The translations under genes were made by a program, and so were the position numbers. A DNA stretch of 64,000 nt from the NCBI GenBank assembly GCA_021806235.1, contig JAJZXU010000026.1, positions 62,001 through 126,000 on the forward strand. The letters are read 5' to 3'. Within the stretch, counting starts at the first letter, position 1. Every line of letters starts with the position of its first letter. Source of the stretch: Thermoplasmata archaeon. GTDB taxonomy: Archaea > Thermoplasmatota > Thermoplasmata > Thermoplasmatales > Thermoplasmataceae. Positions 43,119 to 54,100 of this stretch are shown here, piece by piece. The notes beneath the pieces were generated by a model that had not been told where the DNA came from, made no database searches, and saw only the letters and a list, made by a program, of their open reading frames with translations.

Positions 43119-44876
43119 ATGAAAGATCATACAGTTGATGATTTGTTAAAATTTAAAAATATAGAAAATGTAATTATAAATAATTCAGGTGCGGAAATAG
43201 CAGCCTTGGTTTCTGATTCATATAAAGAATATAAAAATAAAAATTATAAAAAATATATTTATATTTATGATCTGAATTTAAATCTAAAAAACAGAATAGA
43301 GGGCCATGGATTAGGATCAGTAAATTACTCTCATGATGGCAGATTATTATATGTTGAGGATAATTTAATAAATATAATAGATGGCAGTAATAAATTTACA
43401 GTAAAATTTGATGGCAAAATCGATGAAGCAAAATGGTTAAAGGATAATATATTATTTTCAGCAGCATTAAATAATAATGAAAAAGAGGATGATGCGTATT
43501 TCTTTGAGGAAAGTGATTTGCTTAATGAATTATATTTATTAGATTTTAAAAATGGAATTAAAAAAATAACTAAAGGTATCAGCATTTTTGAATTCGACAA
43601 CTATGATGATAATATATATGCATTAACATCGAATTGTCCGCAGGAGAGCTGCTGGTATAAATCAAAATTATCAAAAATAGCCCTAGATGGAAGTATAAAA
43701 GAGATCTATGACCCCAAATTCAGGCAGATTGGAAAATTAAGGGCATATAAAAACAAAATAGCTTTTTTAGAGTCTATTATGAGCGATCGCGGTGTTATTT
43801 CAGGAGATGTAATACTAATTGATAACAATAATATAAAAAATTTAACCGAAAATTCCGGTAGTACATATTCACACATAGAATTTTACAGTGATGATATCTA
43901 CGTTCTGGAAAACCAAATGGCAGAATTTAGAATAAAGAATTTAGGCAGTAACAAAATAATATGGGGGGGCTCAGGAATAGTATACCCTGTAGTTTCACCA
44001 CAGTTTTCAATGCACGGAAATAAATTTGTATTTTCATATTCCAATGAAAATGAAATAGCTGAAGTAATTTTATTGAACAGTGGCATTAAAAAATCAAATA
44101 TAAATGGCAAATTAAAGGATCTAAAACCATATAAAAATGAATTAATTCAGTGGAAATCTGTAGATAATAAGGAAATTTATGGCTTTTTCAGATCACAGAA
44201 TCCTGAGGATCCACTGGTTGTTTACATTCATGGAGGGCCAACATCATTTTCATATCCTGCTTTTATTGATAGAACAACAATGTATCTCGGATCAGGTTTC
44301 TCGGTATTTTTGCCAAATTACCGTGGAAGTATTGGCAGGGGAAGACAATATGCAGAATCAAATCTGGGGGATTTAGGTGGAAAAGATTTTGATGATATAA
44401 TTATGGGCATAAAATACCTGTATGAGAATAAAATAATAAAGACTGATAGGATTTATATAACCGGGGGGTCTTACGGTGGTTATATTTCCGCCCTGGCAAT
44501 AATGAAAATAGACATTTTTAAGGCAAGTGTTTCATTATACGGCATATCTGATTGGGTAAGCTTCCACGGTGTATCAAATTTATCTAACTGGGATAGAATA
44601 CATATGGATGAAAACCCGTATAATTTTAATAAATATGATAAATTCTCTGCAATAAGGATGAAACATGATGTTAAAACGCCAGTATTACTGATGCATGGAA
44701 TAGAAGACCCATATGTTCCTGTAGGACAGTACTATGAATTCTACAGGTTTTTAAAGGAAAATAATAAAAATGTTAGATTATTATTATATCCCCGGGAAGG
44801 CCATGGATTTACCGAAAAGGAACATATGATACAGCAATATAAGGAAACTATAGATTTCTTCAATAAATATAAATAA
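43119..44876 (+). CDS. S9-family (acylaminoacyl-peptidase-like) serine peptidase
   Basis: A 585-residue cytosolic peptidase. The first 330 residues form the beta-propeller; the last 250 form an alpha/beta hydrolase domain. Ser near 450 lies in GGSYGGY, Asp near 531 in HGIEDPYVP and His near 562 in REGHGF. YIHGGP supplies the oxyanion region. There is no signal peptide. It likely trims short or N-acylated peptides. TATA-like TTTTAATA lies 22-29 bases before the ATG. Confidence 0.9.
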   Translation: MKDHTVDDLLKFKNIENVIINNSGAEIAALVSDSYKEYKNKNYKKYIYIYDLNLNLKNRIEGHGLGSVNYSHDGRLLYVEDNLINIIDGSNKFTVKFDGKIDEAKWLKDNILFSAALNNNEKEDDAYFFEESDLLNELYLLDFKNGIKKITKGISIFEFDNYDDNIYALTSNCPQESCWYKSKLSKIALDGSIKEIYDPKFRQIGKLRAYKNKIAFLESIMSDRGVISGDVILIDNNNIKNLTENSGSTYSHIEFYSDDIYVLENQMAEFRIKNLGSNKIIWGGSGIVYPVVSPQFSMHGNKFVFSYSNENEIAEVILLNSGIKKSNINGKLKDLKPYKNELIQWKSVDNKEIYGFFRSQNPEDPLVVYIHGGPTSFSYPAFIDRTTMYLGSGFSVFLPNYRGSIGRGRQYAESNLGDLGGKDFDDIIMGIKYLYENKIIKTDRIYITGGSYGGYISALAIMKIDIFKASVSLYGISDWVSFHGVSNLSNWDRIHMDENPYNFNKYDKFSAIRMKHDVKTPVLLMHGIEDPYVPVGQYYEFYRFLKENNKNVRLLLYPREGHGFTEKEHMIQQYKETIDFFNKYK

Positions 44877-44996
44877 TCATATTTCAATAATTATTTTTAA
44901 GATGCCTCTACACAATCCTGAATTATGAATGTAGGGGAAACCCAGAAGAAAAACTAATAAAATAATTACAACATGATGTTATTATTTTCATGATTT

Positions 44997-45016
44997 AATT
45001 ACATCATAATGTAATT
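44997..45016. promoter_or_regulatory. Inverted repeat before the AAA ATPase gene
   Basis: AATTACAT at 44997-45004 is a perfect inverted copy of ATGTAATT at 45009-45016, separated by CATA. It sits directly upstream of the TATA-like sequence at 45017-45040 and 30 bases before the ATPase start. A second, shorter palindrome AACATGATGTT precedes it at about 44970-44980. Such a dyad before a promoter suggests a dimeric regulator binding site. Confidence 0.45.
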
Positions 45017-45040
45017 GTTTATATATTATATATAAATACA
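45017..45040 (+). promoter_or_regulatory. TATA-rich promoter of the AAA ATPase gene
   Basis: GTTTATATATTATATATAAA covers most of this stretch, directly before the ATG at 45046. With no ribosome-binding site the transcript is probably leaderless. Confidence 0.45.
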
Positions 45041-45045
45041 TAGAT

Positions 45046-46302
45046 ATGGATTTATCGAACCTTGAGAAATTTAATGGCTGGTGGATCAGCGGTGATGTAC
45101 GGCCTATACTGTTAAAGGATTATAAAAGGAAGGTCTACGATGAAATTGATAAATATATTAATAACAGGTTGATAATTTTATTATATGGGTTAAGAAGAAT
45201 GGGCAAAACTACATTAATGTACCAGTTAATTAATAGACTATTAAAGGATGTAAACAGCAAATATATATTATATTTTTCATTTGATGAAACAGATTATGAA
45301 TTAAATGACGTGCTTGAAACATATCAGAATAACGTTTTAAATAAAACGTTTAACAGCATTGATGATAGGATATATATATTTCTGGATGAGGTTCAAAAAA
45401 TTAAAAATTTTGAAAATAAAATAAAGGTCTATTATGATTTATATCCAAATATAAAATTTATACTATCAGGGTCTGCATCAATATCATTAAGAAAAAGATC
45501 TAATGAAAGCCTTGCCGGAAGAGTAATTGACTTTTATATTGAACCATTAAGTTTTATCGAATTCCTTGAATTAAATAATTTTAGCGTTAAGAAAATAAAT
45601 GAGAACCCGGATCTGTATAAAAATGAGATAATGCCTATGCTGGATATTTATATCAAATATGGATCATTTCCGGAGCTTGCATCAAACCGGGATGATAGTT
45701 ATGCAAGGAAATATATAAAGGAAACTGTAGTTGAAAGAATAATTTATAAGGATATTACAGAAGAATTTAATGTAAATGATTTAAGTTTATTAAGGTCATT
45801 GATAAATCTAATAGCGAATAAACCGGGAATGATGCTAAATTTTAAGGCAATTTCGGAAAATTTTGGCAGGGACCAGAGGACAGTATCAAATTACTTTGAG
45901 TACCTTGAGTATAGTTTTTTAATTAAAATTATTTATAATTACAGGGAAAATATTTCAATATCAATGAGGAAATTGAAGAAATGTTATGCTATTACCCCAA
46001 ATATTATATTTGCATTATCAGACAAATTTAATGAATTACTGCCATATATAATGGAAAATCTGGTTTTAATGAAAACAAAAACCGATTATTTTTACCGGAA
46101 TAACTATGAAATTGATTTTATATTAATAAACGGAAATATGATAAAACCAGTTGAGGTTAAAAAATCTGGCAGGGAATTAAAGCAATTAAAATTATTTATT
46201 AAAAAATATAAAAATATTGATAGACCTTTAATGATAACATACGATACTGAGAATCGTGGTGATATTGACATATTACCGCTATGGAAATTTCTTTTAAAAT
46301 AA
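45046..46302 (+). CDS. AAA-type ATPase with DUF4143 C-terminal domain
   Basis: A 418-residue archaeal ATPase family member. Walker A is GLRRMGKTT at 48-56 and Walker B is IFLDEVQ at 111-117. A sensor region follows as FILSGSASISLRKRSNESLAGR. After a winged-helix-like middle (SENFGRDQRTVSNYFEYLE), the C-terminal DUF4143 domain has a nuclease-like strand order (YEIDFILINGNMIKPVEVKK). This domain resembles PD-(D/E)XK folds. Members are common in archaea, in many copies, with no settled role. It is one gene with a distinctive promoter dyad. Confidence 0.9.
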   Translation: MDLSNLEKFNGWWISGDVRPILLKDYKRKVYDEIDKYINNRLIILLYGLRRMGKTTLMYQLINRLLKDVNSKYILYFSFDETDYELNDVLETYQNNVLNKTFNSIDDRIYIFLDEVQKIKNFENKIKVYYDLYPNIKFILSGSASISLRKRSNESLAGRVIDFYIEPLSFIEFLELNNFSVKKINENPDLYKNEIMPMLDIYIKYGSFPELASNRDDSYARKYIKETVVERIIYKDITEEFNVNDLSLLRSLINLIANKPGMMLNFKAISENFGRDQRTVSNYFEYLEYSFLIKIIYNYRENISISMRKLKKCYAITPNIIFALSDKFNELLPYIMENLVLMKTKTDYFYRNNYEIDFILINGNMIKPVEVKKSGRELKQLKLFIKKYKNIDRPLMITYDTENRGDIDILPLWKFLLK

Positions 46303-46305
46303 AAT

Positions 46306-46830
46306 TTATTTTTTTATAATTTTTAAATTATTTTTATACCTTGTGCAGAATGTATTATAATTATTTTTATAATCAGTCCATAATTTTTTATAATTATCAT
46401 TTATTTTGCCTATAACTTTTGCAGGTATGCCAACCGCTATTGATTCGTCCGGTATTTCATCATTATTTTTTACAACGGCACCTTCTCCTATTGCAGACCA
46501 TGTACCCACCACAGCAAAATCGGAAACCGTTGAGTTCATTCCTATTACAGCATAATCATTAATTCTTCCTGTATGGATTACTGATAAATGGCCAACAGTT
46601 ACATGTTTTCCGATGTAAGTTGTTTCTCCAGGCCTTGCATGAATTACACAGTTATCCTCTATTGCGGAGTATTCATCAACTATGATTTCACCGTAATCCC
46701 CACGTAAAACTGCACCTGCCCCTATCCAGGTGTTGTCCTTTATGGTTACCTTTCCTATTACCGTTGCATTATCAAAAACATAGGCTTTTTCACTAATTTC
46801 CGGTATCCTGTTCTCAAATTCATATATCAT
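46306..46830 (-). CDS. Gamma-class carbonic anhydrase-like left-handed beta-helix protein
   Basis: A 174-residue protein of repeating hexapeptides (VIGKVTI, VIGMNST and similar) forming a left-handed beta-helix. The metal ligands of gamma carbonic anhydrase are all present: His64 in CVIHARPG and His81/His86 in VGHLSVIHTG. Some family members lack activity or act as acetyltransferase-like scaffolds, so activity is only likely. No signal peptide. It converges on the ATPase gene with a three-base gap. Confidence 0.87.
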   Translation of the reverse strand: MIYEFENRIPEISEKAYVFDNATVIGKVTIKDNTWIGAGAVLRGDYGEIIVDEYSAIEDNCVIHARPGETTYIGKHVTVGHLSVIHTGRINDYAVIGMNSTVSDFAVVGTWSAIGEGAVVKNNDEIPDESIAVGIPAKVIGKINDNYKKLWTDYKNNYNTFCTRYKNNLKIIKK

Positions 46831-46962
46831 AAAAAGTTAATAATAATATTAATTTAAATTTATTTATATGTGCGTTTATATTTATGGGTGTAGTTTTAAT
46901 AACAGTACAGGGAAATAATTAAGGCATATAATAATTTATATAGTTACCCATATTTAACTCCC

Positions 46963-47403
46963 ATGGAAAATTATGCATATAAAATCCTCATATCAATATT
47001 ATCCATTGCATGGTTTATATTCTTTTTTATTATAGAAATACTCATGTTAGCTAATGGTGGTCTTCCATATTTTTCAATATCCCGTTTTTTGATGTTTGTT
47101 TCCACACTGTGGATTATTTTAATATATTATTTATTTAATGAAAAATTTATAAAACGCCCTTTAAACTATGAAAATTATTCGTTTGAAAAAAATTATACAT
47201 TAACATTAAGTTTTTTATTTCTCATATTTGCATTATTATCAATTGTTATAGGTTTTTTTTCGGATTTTTATATAGAGGCAATGTCTACTTACGGATATTA
47301 TATAGGTGAAAAGCTTGCTGTATATGGGTTTACACTTTTTACATTCTTTCTTATTTCGTCCATGGTTTTTTATGTAAAATACATAAAAATAAATAATCAT
47401 TAA
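46963..47403 (+). CDS. Small four-segment membrane protein, unknown
   Basis: A 146-residue protein with four hydrophobic segments, at about 7-28, 38-59, 82-102 and 117-140. A basic loop KFIKRPLNYENYSFEKNYT separates the second and third. The N-terminus is short. I recognise no family. The Gfo/Idh gene follows after 14 bases on the same strand, so a shared transcript is possible. Confidence 0.6.
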   Translation: MENYAYKILISILSIAWFIFFFIIEILMLANGGLPYFSISRFLMFVSTLWIILIYYLFNEKFIKRPLNYENYSFEKNYTLTLSFLFLIFALLSIVIGFFSDFYIEAMSTYGYYIGEKLAVYGFTLFTFFLISSMVFYVKYIKINNH

Positions 47404-47417
47404 ACAATATATTAATC

Positions 47418-48380
47418 ATGAAAATTCTTGTGGTTGGTGTAAAAGGTTTCGGTAAAATGCATTTATCTGCAATAAAGGACATGGAAATAAGCATAGTTGA
47501 AAGGAATAAGGATGTTATAAATGATGTAATGGCAAAATTTGATATAAAAAAGGTTTATGATGATTATAATACTGCCTTAAAGGATCATTTTGATATTGTT
47601 GATTTAACCGTTCCACATTATCTGCACAGGGAAATGGCAATAAAGGCCATGGAAAACAAGAACAATGTAATAATAGAGAAACCAATAGCAACAACGGTAG
47701 AAGATGCCGAAGAGATGATAAAGGCATCAGAGAAATACGGTGTAAAGTTTATGGTATCTGATCAGTATTTCTTTGATCCTTCTGTAAGAAAAGCAATGGA
47801 ATTAATAAAAAATAATGAAATAGGCAATGTAAAGACAGTACTGGTAAGGGACCAGAGATTTTTTACACATGAAGGGTGGAGGCAGAATCAAAAATATATG
47901 GGCGGAGGATCATTGATAGATGGCGGTATACATTTTATAGATACATTACTGAATTTTGGCGGAGAATATTCAGATATATACAGCTCCAGCAATCATTCAG
48001 GCTCTATAATAGAAGGTGAGGACAATACATCTGCATTATTTAAGTTTAAAAATGGGATTATTGGCTTATTTTTCTATTCATGGTCCTATGCAAATCCACC
48101 GGAAGTACCGGCATTTGAAATTATAGGAAATAAAGGATCAATATACGAGGATTGCAAATCAAGGACATCATGGAATGTCGACGATAAAATAAGAACTGTT
48201 TATGGAGATTTAATAATGAATGGAAAGAAAATGAATATTGAAAAATATGATGTTTACAGTAAAGAAATAGAAGAATTCAAAAACAGTGTGGAAAATAATA
48301 CAGATGTTCCATTTAATCCTAAACTGGCATTGAGGGACCTAAAAGCTGTATTAACAGTTTATAAAAATAGCTTAAATTAA
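47418..48380 (+). CDS. Gfo/Idh/MocA family oxidoreductase
   Basis: A 320-residue sugar- or polyol-type dehydrogenase. It has the Rossmann start ILVVGVKGFGKMHLSAI and the EKP motif in VIIEKPIA, then the C-terminal alpha/beta domain with GGSLIDGGIHFIDTLL, where the conserved Asp and His of the active site lie. The first Rossmann glycines read GVKGFG instead of GxGxxG, a modest deviation. It converges on glucose dehydrogenase with a four-base overlap. Substrate is unknown, probably a sugar derivative. Confidence 0.87.
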   Translation: MKILVVGVKGFGKMHLSAIKDMEISIVERNKDVINDVMAKFDIKKVYDDYNTALKDHFDIVDLTVPHYLHREMAIKAMENKNNVIIEKPIATTVEDAEEMIKASEKYGVKFMVSDQYFFDPSVRKAMELIKNNEIGNVKTVLVRDQRFFTHEGWRQNQKYMGGGSLIDGGIHFIDTLLNFGGEYSDIYSSSNHSGSIIEGEDNTSALFKFKNGIIGLFFYSWSYANPPEVPAFEIIGNKGSIYEDCKSRTSWNVDDKIRTVYGDLIMNGKKMNIEKYDVYSKEIEEFKNSVENNTDVPFNPKLALRDLKAVLTVYKNSLN

Positions 48381-49453
48381 TCCCATACTATCTTTGTTTT
48401 AATTTCACCACTGGATTTTCGTGTTAATGCATCCTTTATTCTATTTTCATCATCAATTTTTATTGAGTCTGTTATTAATAATTTTTCTATTCCAGGAAAT
48501 AAATGTTTCCACTGTATTAAATGGTTCATTGCCATTTCAAAATGTGGTTTCTGGCCGTTAATTAAACCGGCTATTACAATTGATTTATAAACAATATTTT
48601 GAAGTATATAGCTGCTTAATGTAAGGTCTCCCTTTTTAATAAAGCCGAATAAACCGAATATCCCGTTGTTTTTTATAAAGCCTATTGTTTCGGATATTAC
48701 ATTTGCATTGGATCCAGATGCCTCTATAATTAAATCAAATGTATTTTCATCAAAGCTGTAACCGTTCATGGAATTATAATACCTTATATTTGCAAGATTA
48801 AATATTTTCAGTTCATTTTCACTGGCATATCTCCTATTTGCTATTGTAACATCGAAACCGTGGTTTTTTAATAATAATGAAAATAGTATTCCTATTGTAC
48901 CTGTTCCTATCACAAGTGCCCTGCGGCAGTGAAAAGTATTGTCATTGCATGTCCATATCATCCTTTTCTGTATATTTATTATTTCCTCCAGGGATTTTTC
49001 CAGATCCGATAATGGCTGTGCCAGTATAGCCATGTCCTTTATATCACCGGGTACCTTAATCAGATACTTTTCATCGTCATAGATATATTCGCTCATAAAG
49101 CCCTGCATCCCTTTTATTCCCGCCTCAATAAAATTTCCCGTTTCACAGTAATCTGGCCTGCCATTTAAACAGTTTAGGCATTTTCCACATCCTCTTCTGT
49201 TTACCGGCATTACTATGTCTCCCTTTTTAAATATAACATGGTCTTCCATTACTGTTCCTATAGCTTCGTGTCCTAAAATAAGATAATTATATTTATACGG
49301 TAGGGCTGCAGAATTTAATTCACCATTTACAATCTCCCTGTCTGTTCCACATATTCCATTTTCTAAAATATTTATCTTAACTCCATTTTTCCTGTAATTT
49401 ACGCGCTTGAAAGTTATTCCAACATCCGGGGGTTTAACAGTTATTGCTTCCAT
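48377..49453 (-). CDS. gdh: Glucose 1-dehydrogenase (zinc, MDR family)
   Basis: Oxidises glucose (and often galactose) to the lactone, the first step of the non-phosphorylative Entner-Doudoroff pathway. The 358-residue protein has catalytic zinc ligands in NGICGTDREIV and LGHEAIG. The structural zinc cysteines are in CGKCLNCLNGRPDYC. The cofactor-binding motif GTGTIGILFSL is followed by basic NRRY, which suits NADP. The archaeal glucose dehydrogenase pattern is clear from the start region. The gene lies next to a truncated sugar-acid dehydratase on the same strand, whose product would normally be the next enzyme. Confidence 0.92.
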   Translation of the reverse strand: MEAITVKPPDVGITFKRVNYRKNGVKINILENGICGTDREIVNGELNSAALPYKYNYLILGHEAIGTVMEDHVIFKKGDIVMPVNRRGCGKCLNCLNGRPDYCETGNFIEAGIKGMQGFMSEYIYDDEKYLIKVPGDIKDMAILAQPLSDLEKSLEEIINIQKRMIWTCNDNTFHCRRALVIGTGTIGILFSLLLKNHGFDVTIANRRYASENELKIFNLANIRYYNSMNGYSFDENTFDLIIEASGSNANVISETIGFIKNNGIFGLFGFIKKGDLTLSSYILQNIVYKSIVIAGLINGQKPHFEMAMNHLIQWKHLFPGIEKLLITDSIKIDDENRIKDALTRKSSGEIKTKIVWD

Positions 49454-49510
49454 AAAGCAATCATGATAACATAATAGATATATAACTTTCTACGTGCCAT
49501 AAATTATAAT

Positions 49511-50542
49511 CTATTTAAATCCCCTTTTTTCCCAACCACTGGAGAATAAATTAAAATCATTATCATTTTCACTGGCGGTATAATCATCTATTTTATTTTT
49601 CAGGTTTATGCCTATACCCGGCTTATCCGGTAATTTTACATAACCATTGTGCACTTCGGGTTTTTTATCAACAATATCATTTACCCATTCGGGGAATGCA
49701 AATTCATCAAACATTTCCTGTATTTTTAAATTATTTAATAGGGCATCGACATTTAATGTTGTGAATGTGTTCAAAGGTCCCTCAGCCTGGTGCGGTGCCA
49801 TTGCTATATTATTTGCCCCAGCCATAGCACCTATTTTTAACATTTCAATTATACCGCCGGTATTTATTAAATCTGGCTGCGCTATACTGATAGAACCTTT
49901 TTTAAACGGTTCTGTAAAATCATAGAATGTTATTAATCTTTCACCTGCGGCTACTGGAGTTTTTAAATTGTGTGATAGTATTGACAATCCTTCGATATCT
50001 TCCGGGATAACCGGTTCCTCAAACCATCCGATATTATCATATTTATCAAGTTCATTACCTATTTTCATTGCCATAGACCTGTTGAATCTGCCATGCCCCT
50101 CTATTAGCATTTCCGTTTTATCTCCCACAGTATCATGCACTGTTCTTATTATTTCCATTGACTTTTTATATTCATCATAGTCTAAAAATCCGGACCCGGC
50201 ACCAAAAGGATCAAATTTTAATGCCTTATAACCTTTATTCACAACCTTTTTTGCCTCTTTAGCCCAATCCTCTATATCGTTTATATTTGTATACCAGCCA
50301 TTGGCATATACCATGATTTTATTCCACACGGGCCCACCTAATAGATTGTAAATTGTGGAACCATAATGTTTACCCATTAAATCAAAACATGCAGATTCAA
50401 CACCACTTATCATGGAAATGTTTATTATATCCCTATTTCTGTTAAACGTTGATATAAACCAGTCATTTATTAATTCCCTTATCTTAAATGGGTCTCTGTT
50501 TATCACAAATTTTTTTATGTCTTTTACGTGGGGCCGGTTACC
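49511..50542 (-). pseudogene. Gluconate-dehydratase-like enolase-superfamily gene, 5' truncated
   Basis: The frame encodes an enolase-superfamily enzyme of the gluconate/galactonate dehydratase type. Motifs include KALKFDPFG, LIEGHGRFN, WFEEPVIPED, AAGERL and APHQAEGP, which are the metal and acid/base positions. The normal family begins with a 60- to 65-residue capping domain. Here homology-like sequence starts only at about codon GGT (50542), as GNRPHVKDIKKF, behind a TGA at 50543-50545. The only upstream in-frame initiation codon is a GTG at 50506, giving a 331-residue remainder. The N-terminal part is lost, so the product is probably inactive. A truncated MFS gene begins at the same place on the other strand. 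Confidence 0.7.
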
Positions 50543-51025
50543 TCACTTCTATACGAGGCGGTACTGTTTGCACCATATATACCTTTAACTGTTTTGGCTG
50601 CGTTTATTACGGACAAAATCGGGAGGATAAATACAATTTTATTAGGCCTTATTCCTACCATAATAGGTTATATTCTTATAATCTTCTTCCATTCTGTGGG
50701 AGATTTATTATTAATTATATTGCTATTAAGCTCATGGATATCACTTTCAGAGGTCCCACTGGTTAGTATTGCGTCTGAACTTTTCCCAACATTTTTAAGA
50801 AGCTTAACTTCTGGACTTCAAACCTCTGCATGGAGATTGGGTTTTATTTTGACGTCAATTATACTTCCAGTTTTACTTATTTCTGTTGGTGTAGGTGGTA
50901 TGTACCTTGTCGAATCTATAATGCTTATTGCAGTTGCATGCGTGTTGCTTTTTATGCTTAAACCACAGGCAAGGGTAGAAAAAAAATCCCTGGAAGAAAT
51001 ATCGGAAAAAGAGCAAGAGGCATAA
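50528..51025 (+). pseudogene. MFS sugar transporter, 5' truncated (C-terminal half only)
   Basis: The first family-like residues are YVGPVTSLLYEAVLFAP and the sequence runs on through DKIGR (the loop after a membrane segment) to the end of the sixth segment of the second half. It ends with a hydrophilic tail rich in Lys and Glu. About 165 residues remain of a protein that should have about 440-480. GTG at 50528 is only a formal start. The dehydratase remnant diverges from this point, so both ends are lost at one junction. The composition looks a little less AT-rich than nearby genes, which may hint at transfer. Confidence 0.7.
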
Positions 51026-51108
51026 CAGGTTTTTCATGGTAGAAAAAAGTTATATAAATAAAAAGTAATTAAAATTACTGAAATTTATCGATAAATTACA
51101 AAAACAAA

Positions 51109-54100
51109 CTAATTTTTTAAGTTCATTTTTAAAAACAGTGTTTTTATTTCAAATGGGTTAAACTGAATTTTATTATCAGTTATGGCTTTTTGTTTATCTT
51201 CTAATATATCTGTCTCATAAATTTTTGTATTATTATTCTTTATCTCAGAATATGCTATTTTATCTGAAGAATTATAGAGCCTTGCTATAATTCCATTTTC
51301 ATTTTCTGATTTTTTTAGGCTTTCAAGTATTATTCTGTTATTTTCAAGTTCCATTAAATCCATAAATTTTCCTGTAATGTTTTTTCCATTTGAATTTTCG
51401 TTATGATACATCTCTATTCTATTAAATATAAAATTAGCATTTTTATATATATTAAACTCACCGGCATTATGCAAACAAACATAAAATTTTTCCTTAAATT
51501 CATATCTATCAGAAAATGGATTTGGGTATACTGGAAGCTTGGCAATACTGATACCCAGCCTTTTATTTATAAAACTATAACCGTGTGATTCTCTTGATAT
51601 TATTGAAAAACCACGCTCATTATTGTTATAATCCACCCATCTCAACGCAGGGAACTCAAAATGTGTTTTTTCATTTTGCCTATCTAACTTTGTGGATATA
51701 TTGCCAAACGGTATTTCCCTTTTAATAAATTCCGCATTAAAATCTGGCCAAAACAGTACCTTAACAAGTTTTTCCCTATTATTTAATTTAATCTTATTTT
51801 CAAATTCTATTATATCAGAATCTGGTTTTATTATAATGTTCTGCAAAATAATAGAATTGTCATCAAATATTTTTTTAATCTCTATTATCCCAATTATGTT
51901 TTTAGATATTATTTTAATTTCAGTCCTTTTACATTCCATATAGTTATCTTTAGCTATGTTTGCTTTGTTTATGTTCCACGCATCAAAATTTGCAGGTAGG
52001 TCATTATATATTCTAATTAAATTGCCTTTTTTAATAATTTTTTTATTAGAATAGAAGAATGACATGCTGCCATCTAAACTTATATTTAATTTTATTAGTC
52101 CATTATTTATCTCATACTGTTTATTTATATAATTTATTTCTACTTTGTTTTCATCGTTAATTCCATTTTTAGCATCTTCCTTAATATTTAAGAATCCAAA
52201 GCCAGGTATAGAACACTTTATAAATTTTCTATTTCCTGCATTAACTGATAGGCCTTTAAGCAAATTCCCATATATTTCTGGAATCTCAATATATCCATTG
52301 AAATCATACTGGCTAGTGTTTATGCCAATTACACCGTATTTTATATTTTTATTATTTGTAAGGCATTTTACTGACAAATCTATAATATTATCCAATTTTT
52401 TATTTAAATCCTCTAATTCTTTGTACATTTCAGCATAGGCATAAAGATATGCAGAACCGGGTAATATATCATGAAACTCGGCTTTTAAAAGTGTGTACCA
52501 TAAATCCTGCATATTTTTTTTCTTATAGGTAGACGGTGCGGAAATGTAGTTAATTGAATCTATAAAGTCCAGCATGTTGATTTTATCTTCTAACATGGCC
52601 ACATATTTTTTTATTTCAAAATTAGTAGTATAAACTCCACGATGATTTTCGAGATAAATTTCACCGTTGTATACTGGCATTTTATTTTTTAATTTTAATA
52701 AATTGTTTATATACATTTCTTCAGTAAATGTACTGATAATTTTAGGTAAAAATTTAACCTTTTTAATAGCATCAAGTTTGATCATCATCTCTATGTTTGG
52801 TCCACCACCGCCATCACCATAGCCATAAAGATATGTCATTGGAAGATCCTTATTTTTAAATATTTTCCATGAATTTATTATAGAATTAAAATTTAAGTCG
52901 CCATTATATGTAGAATTGACTATATTTGTAATAATTGATGTACCGTCTATTCCAGTCCATTGGAAGCAATGAAATGGAAATTCTGTTGTATCGTTCCACA
53001 TAGGTTTATGCGTTACAAATGATTCAATACCGGATTTAATAAATAACTGTGGCAGTTGACCAGAGAATCCAAAAGAATCTGGTAGCCATCCAATTTTAAC
53101 ATATTTTCCAAAATTTTCCATGAAATATTTCTGACCATATAGCAACTGGCGTGCTAATGATTCTCCTCTAACAAGATTGGTATCAGATTCTACCCACATA
53201 CCACCTACGGGTATCCATTTATTTTCCTTAATTAATTCCTTTATCTTATTAAAAATTTTAATATTGTTTTTTCCTATTTCATGATAGTATAATGCAGTAC
53301 TTTGTGCAAATGTAAAATTAAAACCCATATTATAAAGTTTTAGAACGTTTAAAAATGATCTTTCAATTTTTCTAGTGGTCTCTGAATAGGGCCATAGCCA
53401 TGCCACATCAATATGACAATGGCCGAAAATAAATATTTTATTGTCTGTACTGTCTATTTTAGATGCCACATTAAGGTTTATGATATTATTAATGTAATTA
53501 AAAATTTTATTATATTTGTTAGAATCTATATTTTTCATCTTAAAGTCGTCAATGTCGTTATTTAAAATTGGATACCCGTATACGTCAGATAAAAAATCGA
53601 CAGATTCAGGTTTGTCCTTTTCATTGCCCATTATACAATTTAGCCCAATGAACTGTTTCATATTTGGAGATTCAAAAACTCCGGATAGGACGCTAAACAT
53701 ATAATTTAAAATTTTATTTTTTGATTTCATTTCCAATGTAGTTACAAAATTATATAACTGCAATAATTCCATGCCAACCTTAAATAGATTATAATTTATT
53801 GTAAGTATGCATATAGAATTAATTTCCAGTGACCATGCATGTCTTCCGAATAATTCCCTTGTTCCTATATTTAGTATAAACTTGTTTGCAGGGTTATCAA
53901 ACATAGTATAATTATGGCCAGCGTCTATAGCTTGATCTGGTATGCCATCAATTATGATTTCTGCGTTTCCAGATATATCTGCAGACAATAGATATTTAAA
54001 ATTGTGATCCAGTTTATCCAAATTAACTCCAAAGGAGAATGTTTTGATTTTATCCGGTGCCTGGATAGTTTTGTATGGTATACTTATAAGGCCATTTTCA

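Noticed and set aside
44880-44960. A GC-richer patch (AATGTAGGGGAAACCCAG) that could look like an RNA hairpin.
   Set aside because: GGG and CCC are close by but the stem is only three or four pairs; no ncRNA family is recognisable.
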